NCBI GenBank assembly: GCA_900553815.1
Contig: USEY01000062.1
Coordinates: 1-19,659, forward strand
Length of the DNA stretch: 19,659 nt
From: an uncultured Bacteroides sp.
Lineage (GTDB): Bacteria > Bacteroidota > Bacteroidia > Bacteroidales > Bacteroidaceae
Direction of reading: 5' to 3'
Below, in pieces: positions 13,972 to 19,659 of the stretch. The position numbers were made by a program, and so were the translations under genes. Below the pieces are notes generated by a model. It saw nothing but the letters and a program-made list of their open reading frames with translations. It did not search any database and was not told the DNA's origin. The first letter of the stretch is position 1; each line of letters starts with the position of its first letter.

Positions 13972-16167
13972 TTAGAAATTAACAATGCTAATCTCCTTCA
14001 TGTCTACCACTTCGGCAGCACTTCTTCCTACATATACTTTATAATCGCCATCACCTTTCTGCCAGCCATTCTGGCCATAGTAAGCCAGCTCTTTGTAGGG
14101 GATGGTAAGTTCTACCTGACGGCTTTCACCTTTCTTCAGGAACACTTGCTCGTAGGCCTTCAGCTCCTTGACAGGACGGGTTGACTCGCCCCAAAGTTTT
14201 TGCAGATAGACTTGTACCAGCTCGTTGCCGTCATAGTCACCTGTGTTGCGCAGGGTCATGGAAACATGCAGACCATCGGAAGCTGTAGATACTTGGATGT
14301 TGTCATAGGCAAAGGTGGTGTAGGAGAGACCATAACCAAAGGGATAGGCCGGTTTATAGTCTATGTCAATGTAGCGGCCAGAGTAGTTGCCGGCCTGGTC
14401 AACAGGCGGACGGCCTGAGTTTTTGTGATTGTAGTAGACGGGTATTTGTCCCAAGTGTGACGGGAAAGACATAGGTACGCGTGCAGAGGGGTTGCGGCGG
14501 CCTGTCAATACATCGGTTACTGCATGACCGGCCTCGGTGCCCAGCCACCAACAGTAGAGTACGGCAGGAGCTTGCTCCTTGATGGCGTTGAATATCATGG
14601 GGCGGCCTGCCATCAGCAAGGTAAGGCTGCGTGGATTGGCTTGGTAGACAGCTTGTGCCAATTCTTCCTGTACACCAGGCAGGTGGATATCGCCACGTGA
14701 TTTGGCTTCACCGCTCATGTCCCATGTCTCGCCCAGTGCCAGTACCACGAGTTCTGCCTTGCGGGCAGCTTCAATGGCAGCTTGGAAGCCAGACTTGTCT
14801 GTGCTGTTTACATCGCAGCCCTTCACATATTCAATACGGCTCTTTGGATACTCCTCTTTGAGTGCCTCGAGTACGGTTACAGCGATGGCATCGTGGCTCA
14901 GAATAACCCAGTTACCATCCATATCACGCTTAGAGTCGGCCAGCGGGCCAATGACTGCAATGCTGGCAGGAGCTTTGCGTAAGGGCAGCAGTCCTGCTTC
15001 ATTCTTCAGCATAATGATAGATTTGCCGGCTACCTCACGAGCTGTGGCTCGGTTTTCATCGGTCAAGAGTGAGGCTTTCTCACGTTTGGGGTCGCAGTAG
15101 CGGAAAGGGTCGTCAAACAGTCCAAGTTCGTACTTCTGTATGAGTACTCGGCGGACAGCGGCATTTAGCGTTTCCTCTGTCACCTTGCCTTCAGCTACAA
15201 GAGCCTTCAGATGGTCAATGTAGCAGTAGCTTTCCATATCAATGGTGACACCTGCATTTAAAGCTTGTTCGGCAGCCATTTTGCGGTCTTTGCTATAACC
15301 ATGAACAACCATTTCGCCGATAGAACCCCAGTCGGACACAACCAGGCCTTTGAAGTTCCAGTCCTTGTAGAGCAGGTCGTACAGATACTTGTTGGCTGAT
15401 GAGGGCACACCGTTGATTTCATTGAATGAACACATGTAGCTGGCTACTCCTGCCTCTGCTGCAGCCTTGAATGGGGGCAGATAAAGGTTGTGCAACGTCT
15501 GCATGGATACGTCTACGGTGTTATAGTCGCGTCCGCCAATAGCACCGCTGTAGGCGGCGAAGTGTTTGGCGCAGGCCATCATCTTCAAGCCGTCGGGACC
15601 TGCAGACTGATACCCCTCGACCATAGCACGTGCTATTTCCGAAGCCATATAGGGGTCTTCGCCCGGTCCTTCCATTACACGTCCCCAGCGTGGGTCGCGT
15701 GCTACGTCGAGCATGGGTGAGAACAACCAGTGAATACCCGCAGCAGCTGACTCGCGTGCTGCTACAGCAGCTGCGTCTTTGACTGCACTACGGTCGAAAC
15801 TGGCAGCCTGAGCCAGTGGTATGGGGAATACCGTGCGATAGCCGTGAATGACATCCTGACCGAAAAGCAAAGGGATGTGCAACCGTGCCTGCAAGGCCAG
15901 TTCCTGCAACTGACGGGTATTCTTGCTGCCTTTCACGTTGAGCATGGAGCCTACAAGCCCCTTTTTGAGCATTTCACTTTTGTTTACGTCCTGCAACACG
16001 GGACCTGTGGCTTCCCAGTTACCGGTCAGCATGTTTAGCTGTCCAATCTTCTCGTCCAGCGTCATCAGGGCGATGATGGAGTCGGCTTTCTGTCCGTAGT
16101 CTTTCTGTTGGGCAAATGTATTACCTGATAGGGTAAGTGCCAACAATGGAATGATAATCTTCTTCAT
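13972..16167 (-). CDS. GH3 beta-glucosidase-like enzyme (BglX type), periplasmic
   Basis: Retaining exo-acting beta-glycosidase of family GH3, most like the periplasmic beta-glucosidase BglX. The signal peptide is about 1-19 (SGNTFA then QQ). The N-terminal TIM barrel includes DVARDPRWGR (154-163), EGPGEDPYM (166-174), AKHFAAY (200-206) and the nucleophile Asp279 in LVVSDWG. The second alpha/beta domain starts about residue 380 and ends about 580; it contains LGETWDMSGEAKSRGD, where Glu487 is the probable acid/base. A fibronectin III-like domain (about 645-715) closes the protein after YPFGYGLSYT. Length 731 is normal. It would cut beta-1,3-, beta-1,4- or beta-1,6-linked glucosides released by the other enzymes; linkage preference cannot be read from sequence. 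It sits 67 bases after GH92 and 61 before GH2. Confidence 0.93.
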   Translation of the reverse strand: MKKIIIPLLALTLSGNTFAQQKDYGQKADSIIALMTLDEKIGQLNMLTGNWEATGPVLQDVNKSEMLKKGLVGSMLNVKGSKNTRQLQELALQARLHIPLLFGQDVIHGYRTVFPIPLAQAASFDRSAVKDAAAVAARESAAAGIHWLFSPMLDVARDPRWGRVMEGPGEDPYMASEIARAMVEGYQSAGPDGLKMMACAKHFAAYSGAIGGRDYNTVDVSMQTLHNLYLPPFKAAAEAGVASYMCSFNEINGVPSSANKYLYDLLYKDWNFKGLVVSDWGSIGEMVVHGYSKDRKMAAEQALNAGVTIDMESYCYIDHLKALVAEGKVTEETLNAAVRRVLIQKYELGLFDDPFRYCDPKREKASLLTDENRATAREVAGKSIIMLKNEAGLLPLRKAPASIAVIGPLADSKRDMDGNWVILSHDAIAVTVLEALKEEYPKSRIEYVKGCDVNSTDKSGFQAAIEAARKAELVVLALGETWDMSGEAKSRGDIHLPGVQEELAQAVYQANPRSLTLLMAGRPMIFNAIKEQAPAVLYCWWLGTEAGHAVTDVLTGRRNPSARVPMSFPSHLGQIPVYYNHKNSGRPPVDQAGNYSGRYIDIDYKPAYPFGYGLSYTTFAYDNIQVSTASDGLHVSMTLRNTGDYDGNELVQVYLQKLWGESTRPVKELKAYEQVFLKKGESRQVELTIPYKELAYYGQNGWQKGDGDYKVYVGRSAAEVVDMKEISIVNF

Positions 16168-16234
16168 GATATTTACTATATGGAAATTAATATTCTGTAT
16201 GTTAATAATATGGTCAGCATCAGATGGTAATCCA

Positions 16235-18442
16235 CTATTTCATATCGAATACCAGACTGCATCCGGCAGCCAGCTGCGAATGATTCAGGAAGAAACGTTT
16301 CTGACGTTCTCCGTCAACGCGGAGAGACTTTACTCGTTCTCCTTCACTTTTTCCACGACGCGATATGCGTATGGTTTTACCACTATAGTAGCGGCTATCA
16401 GTACGTATCTCTATATCTTTAAATGAGGGAACTGTAAGTGCATAGCTTGGTTTGCCGGGACAATCTGGATAAAATCCCATCATGGAAAAGGCCAACCAGG
16501 CAGACAAAGTACCAGTATCATCGTTGCCAGGCAATCCATGGGGAGTGATGCCGAAATACGAATTAATGCAGCGGGCTACCTCTCGTTGTGTATGATACTC
16601 TTCGCCAGGTACATAATTGAAAAGGTAGGGATAGGCCATATCAGGTTCGTTCCAGAGTGTGAAATACTCACGGTCCATGCAGGTTTGCAGGTCGCGGACA
16701 AAGGCTTTGCTGCCACCAAAGAGGGTGATTAGTCCTTCTACATCATGAGGCACAAACCAGGTATATTGCCAGGCGTTACCTTCCACATATCCTTTACCGC
16801 CACTGCCCTTCCACTCCTGCTCGCCACTAATTGCCAGAGGGTCGAACGGAGCCATGAAACTACCATCTTTCATGCGTGGGCGTAATAAACGGGTATCTGC
16901 ATCCCAATAATGTCTATAGCCCTGCGAACGCAGCAAATACTTACTGGCATTCACTGTGTCGTTCATGGCTTTGGCCATTTGGGCAATGTTCCAGTCGGCC
17001 AAATAGTATTCAAGGGCGGTAGCAACACTTCCCCAAACATACTCTTCACCCTTGTCGTCCTGAGGAATATAGCCATAGCGCAGATAAGGTTCGATGCCTG
17101 GACGCAGTATGTTTGGCATACTCCCACCAACTTCACCTTGCTTGAGCATGGCCTCATAAGCCGTGCGATAGTCAAAGTCGCGGATGCCTTTCAGGTAACT
17201 GTCCACAATGACCGGTACAGCTGGGTCGCCTACCATGGTGAAGGATTCGTGTGAAACTATCTCCCACTTGGGCAACCAGCCATTTTCCTTATACATATCG
17301 ACCATGGAAGCTAACATCTGCGACTGTACATAGGGAAAACATAGGGTAAGGAAGGGATGTACATTGCGGTAAGTGTCCCATAGTGAGAATACAGAGAATC
17401 GGGGACGGTCTTTGTGGCAACCTATACCCTGACGTTCGCCCATAAGAGGATATTCACCATTGACGTCGCTGATAATATTCGGGTGAATGAGCATGTGATA
17501 GAGTGCCGTGTAGAACTTCACCAGATTATCAGCATTTTCACGACTGACACGGATACAGCCTAGCCGTTGGTTCCAATCGTCCAATGCCTTATTCCGTATT
17601 TGGTCAAAGTCCCAACCTGCATTTTCGGTTTGTCTGTTAAGGCGGGCATTTTGCACGCTGACATAGGATATACCTGTTTTTACCAGCAAAGGTTCGTCAG
17701 TCGCTTCAAAATCGAGACAGACTCCCAAACTGGTATCGACTGCACGGCGGGTATGGGTGGGCAGTAACTGGCCTTTGCTGTAGAGACATGAACTGGTGGG
17801 CCGGCGGTTGAAGGTCATACTGAAGTATACACGATGCTCAGGCGCACGGCCGAATCCGCCATCAACTTTGTATCCTTCTATTAAGGTGTCGTTCACAATG
17901 CGCACCACTGCTCCTTTGTTGCGGCTAAGGCCACGCTCCAAATCGATAAATAACCGTGGAGCAACATTAGTAGGGTAGATGAAGCGCATCATGCCACTGC
18001 GAAGGGTAGCGGTTGCCTCGGAGCGGATATGTGAGGGGCCGACTTCGGCTGTATAATATCCAGCCTCGGCATGTTCATGGCTATAGCTTGTACCTTCGGT
18101 AACCATGCCGGGCGAATCTTGAGTAGTAGCTGGCATCAGTACAATACTACCCATATCAGGATTGCCTACACCACTAAGATTGACATGGCTGAAGCCAAAA
18201 AATGACTCATGGCCATATTCATAACCTACAGCATGATATCCCGGAGTGCGCAGGTCGACATTCAAGGGTGATACGGATACCATGCCCCAAGGGACAATGG
18301 CACCAGGATGCGTATTGCCGCTGTTTGCAGTGCCTATGAACGGATTGACATACTGAGCCGGATTATCTGCATAGTCAGGTGTTTGTCCGCCAGCAGGGAG
18401 TGCACAGAGCAGGCAAACAATATAGGTGAGGTAATGTTTCAT
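16235..18442 (-). CDS. GH92 exo-alpha-mannosidase, exported
   Basis: Calcium-dependent inverting alpha-mannosidase of family GH92, which trims N-glycans and yeast mannan in Bacteroides. Residues 1-20 are a signal peptide. The N-terminal beta domain opens with YVNPFIGT (31-38), GNTHPGA and GFSHVNLSG (83-91). The catalytic (alpha/alpha)6 domain has WDTYRNVHP (355-363), GDPAVPVIVDSYLKG (405-419), Glu554 in YVEGNAWQYTW as catalytic acid, and GNDDTG (639-644) as the base and calcium region. Length 735 is typical. The +1 subsite segment reads WNEPDMAYPYLFNY (597-610). This differs from the HE pair described for the alpha-1,2 enzyme BT3990, so an alpha-1,2 preference should not be assumed. It starts 77 bases after the GH16 stop, behind a large hairpin. 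Confidence 0.94.
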   Translation of the reverse strand: MKHYLTYIVCLLCALPAGGQTPDYADNPAQYVNPFIGTANSGNTHPGAIVPWGMVSVSPLNVDLRTPGYHAVGYEYGHESFFGFSHVNLSGVGNPDMGSIVLMPATTQDSPGMVTEGTSYSHEHAEAGYYTAEVGPSHIRSEATATLRSGMMRFIYPTNVAPRLFIDLERGLSRNKGAVVRIVNDTLIEGYKVDGGFGRAPEHRVYFSMTFNRRPTSSCLYSKGQLLPTHTRRAVDTSLGVCLDFEATDEPLLVKTGISYVSVQNARLNRQTENAGWDFDQIRNKALDDWNQRLGCIRVSRENADNLVKFYTALYHMLIHPNIISDVNGEYPLMGERQGIGCHKDRPRFSVFSLWDTYRNVHPFLTLCFPYVQSQMLASMVDMYKENGWLPKWEIVSHESFTMVGDPAVPVIVDSYLKGIRDFDYRTAYEAMLKQGEVGGSMPNILRPGIEPYLRYGYIPQDDKGEEYVWGSVATALEYYLADWNIAQMAKAMNDTVNASKYLLRSQGYRHYWDADTRLLRPRMKDGSFMAPFDPLAISGEQEWKGSGGKGYVEGNAWQYTWFVPHDVEGLITLFGGSKAFVRDLQTCMDREYFTLWNEPDMAYPYLFNYVPGEEYHTQREVARCINSYFGITPHGLPGNDDTGTLSAWLAFSMMGFYPDCPGKPSYALTVPSFKDIEIRTDSRYYSGKTIRISRRGKSEGERVKSLRVDGERQKRFFLNHSQLAAGCSLVFDMK

Positions 18443-18458
18443 AATAATAAAGATAACA

Positions 18459-18490
18459 CTTTCTGCCCGGCAATATTGACGGGCAGAAAG
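18459..18490 (-). repeat. 32-base near-perfect inverted repeat between GH16 and GH92
   Basis: CTTTCTGCCCG (18459-18469) and CGGGCAGAAAG (18480-18490) are perfect inverted copies. Between them lies the palindrome CAATATTG (18471-18478) with the same centre, so 15 of 16 positions pair. On the - strand transcript it is followed by an interrupted U-rich tract (12 of 18 bases) ending at the GH92 start codon. It could be a leaky terminator, an RNA-stabilising 3' hairpin for GH16, or a dyad operator. Confidence 0.8.
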
Positions 18491-18519
18491 GTTTAGAGGT
18501 TAAGAACATGTAAATAGGC

Positions 18520-19362
18520 TTACTTGCCTGCAGCGTCTTTTTTCTGATAAACTCTCACATAATCTACCAAGAACTTATGTGGCAGCAGGCTGTCATCTAC
18601 GCCACGTGCACCGCCCCAGTTACCACCGATAGCCAGGTTGAGCAAGAGATGGAAAGGTTTGTCGAAGGGCCATGCCTTGTAGCCGCTCTTTTCGTTCTTG
18701 AAAGTGAAGTAGTGGTTGTCATCTACATAGAGGCGATACTCGTCAGCTTCCCACTCCAGGGCATAGACGTGGAATGCCGTGTAGCAATCAGGATAGGCAA
18801 CTCGCGCATTTTTCTGTGTACCCATTACGTGGTTGTAGAGTTCTGTATGAGCAGAACCTACGATGGTATCAGGGTCGTAGCCTACATTTTCCATGATGTC
18901 AATTTCGCCACTTGAAGGCCAACCGCCATAAGCCCAGTCTGTGGGCAACATCCAGATGGCTGGCCATGTTCCTTTGCCGGTAGGCAGTTTGGCACGGATT
19001 TCGAATCGGCCGTAGAGCCAGTCGCCTTTACCTTTGGTACGCAGGCGTGCAGAGGTGTATTGCTTGCCTCCCATAGCTTCCTTCAAGGCTGTGATGGTCA
19101 GCATGCCATCGGCAACCCAGGCGTTCTCTTTGCGACCGCTGGTATAGAATTGTGCCTCGTTATTGCCCCAGCCGCTGGCATTGCCATCGGTGTCATAGCT
19201 CCACTTGGTAGTGTCGGGCAGTCCGGTGTAGTCGAACTCATCGTCCCATACCAATTCCCACGTGCCAGTGGGGGTAGTGATAGTCTGATACTCGGGTTTG
19301 CTGCTGTTGCAAGATGTAAATACGGCCGCCGCAGCAAGCAGCCCTAAAAATAAATGTTTCAT
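18520..19362 (-). CDS. GH16 endo-beta-glycanase lipoprotein (laminarinase-like)
   Basis: Retaining endo-acting glycanase of family GH16, probably subfamily 3. The N-terminus MKHLFLGLL, ending AVFTSC, is a lipoprotein signal with Cys18 as the lipidated residue, so it is anchored to a membrane, perhaps at the cell surface. The beta-jelly-roll domain spans about 33-274. Its active site SGEIDIMENVG holds nucleophile Glu153, Asp155 and acid/base Glu158; WPAIWMLP (133-140) and AHTE (171-174) are also typical. Length is 280 residues. A longer frame starts at 19494, but that Met lies upstream of the predicted transcription start, and only the Met at 19362 gives the lipoprotein signal. Substrate may be beta-1,3-glucan, mixed-linkage glucan or, as in some gut Bacteroides GH16 enzymes, mucin O-glycan chains. 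First gene of the operon. Confidence 0.9.
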   Translation of the reverse strand: MKHLFLGLLAAAAVFTSCNSSKPEYQTITTPTGTWELVWDDEFDYTGLPDTTKWSYDTDGNASGWGNNEAQFYTSGRKENAWVADGMLTITALKEAMGGKQYTSARLRTKGKGDWLYGRFEIRAKLPTGKGTWPAIWMLPTDWAYGGWPSSGEIDIMENVGYDPDTIVGSAHTELYNHVMGTQKNARVAYPDCYTAFHVYALEWEADEYRLYVDDNHYFTFKNEKSGYKAWPFDKPFHLLLNLAIGGNWGGARGVDDSLLPHKFLVDYVRVYQKKDAAGK

Positions 19363-19463
19363 AGTAGCTTGTAATTTATTAATAGTTTGACAATAGCGTC
19401 CCTTGCGGTTAATTTTATAATGTGTTTGTTGTTGTTCCGTCGTCTGTTTTTCTTTGTTGGTGC

Positions 19464-19495
19464 CAAAGTTAGGTATATTAGTCAACATGTACAAG
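19464..19495 (-). promoter_or_regulatory. Bacteroides-type promoter of the hydrolase operon
   Basis: Read on the - strand, CTTG (19495-19492), 20 bases, then TAACTTTG (19471-19464) matches the consensus with one mismatch in the -33 box. Transcription would begin near 19458, giving a leader of about 95 bases before the GH16 ATG at 19362. No equal match is seen in the gaps between the four hydrolase genes, which supports one operon. Confidence 0.7.
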
Positions 19496-19586
19496 TGTAG
19501 AGAAGGAAAAGATAATGAAAGGTGAATGTAGAGACAAACGGAAAACGAGGTTTTCAGGTTTAGCTTACCGAACCGCAGCCTCTTTT

Positions 19587-19659
19587 ATGAAAAGATACGA
19601 ATACTTTCCGGGATTGCTTAATTACTGGCTTTTCCTGCTTGTTTATCTGCTTTTGGCAT
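19587..19659 (+). CDS. Start of a divergent membrane or exported protein, cut by the window edge
   Basis: Only 24 codons are present. They begin MKRYEYFPGLLNYW and continue into an unbroken hydrophobic stretch (LFLLVYLLLA), so the product starts with a transmembrane helix or signal peptide. The family cannot be told from this. It is divergent from the hydrolase operon, so a regulator of that operon (sensor kinase or anti-sigma type) is one possibility, but an unrelated membrane protein is equally possible. In front of it lies a nested hairpin: GAGG (19547-19550) with CCTC (19579-19582), and GGTT (19557-19560) with AACC (19571-19574). I found no convincing promoter. Confidence 0.5.
   Translation, partial: MKRYEYFPGLLNYWLFLLVYLLLA

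Noticed and set aside
19363..19494. 44-residue N-terminal extension of GH16
   Set aside because: The extra start lies upstream of the predicted promoter start and would bury the lipoprotein signal, which begins cleanly at 19362.
1..19659. CRISPR arrays, tRNA or rRNA genes, insertion sequences, toxin-antitoxin or phage modules
   Set aside because: No spaced direct repeats, no cloverleaf-like or rRNA-like sequence, no transposase or integrase proteins and no flanking repeats were seen by eye on either strand.

Overview
The window looks like chromosomal DNA of a gut-type Bacteroides or close relative. No species can be named. The signs are promoters of the Bacteroides form (TTTG, about 20 bases, TAnnTTTG), few Shine-Dalgarno sites, a fused hisIE, an ftsE without ftsX beside it, and an operon of secreted glycoside hydrolases with Bacteroides-type signal peptides. 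I see no rRNA, tRNA, CRISPR array, insertion sequence or integration site.

Region 1 (1-2704, + strand): a K+ uptake pair, a TrkH/KtrB channel subunit with a long extra N-terminal membrane domain and a single-RCK KtrA regulator, behind a textbook promoter. Region 2 (2971-10063, + strand): a metabolic run of purU, hisH, hisA, hisF, hisIE, ftsE, lysC and lysA, all on one strand with short gaps, closed by a strong terminator at 10123-10164. HisF/HisH release AICAR, which enters purine synthesis by a step using 10-formyl-THF, the substrate of PurU; this is a plausible reason for purU and his being together. lysC and lysA are the first and last enzymes of the diaminopimelate route to lysine.

Region 3 (10276-11456): two small proteins of unknown function with membrane segments, then a terminator. 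Region 4 (11457-12092): 636 bases without a convincing gene, holding hairpins and one possible promoter.

Region 5 (12011-19495, - strand): a four-gene operon transcribed right to left, GH16 endo-glycanase lipoprotein, GH92 alpha-mannosidase, GH3 beta-glucosidase-like enzyme and GH2 beta-glucuronidase/galactosidase-like enzyme. It has its own promoter in front of GH16 (19464-19495) and a terminator after GH2. There is no SusC/SusD pair in the window. A nearly perfect 32-base inverted repeat lies between GH16 and GH92. At the right edge (19587 onward) the first 24 codons of a divergent + strand membrane or exported protein are visible.

The most interesting part is the hydrolase operon. Its activities would suit a glycan, or a mixture, with an endo-cleavable beta-linked chain, alpha-mannose, and terminal beta-glucose and beta-glucuronate or galactose. 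The genes themselves belong to known families, and I found no clearly new system.
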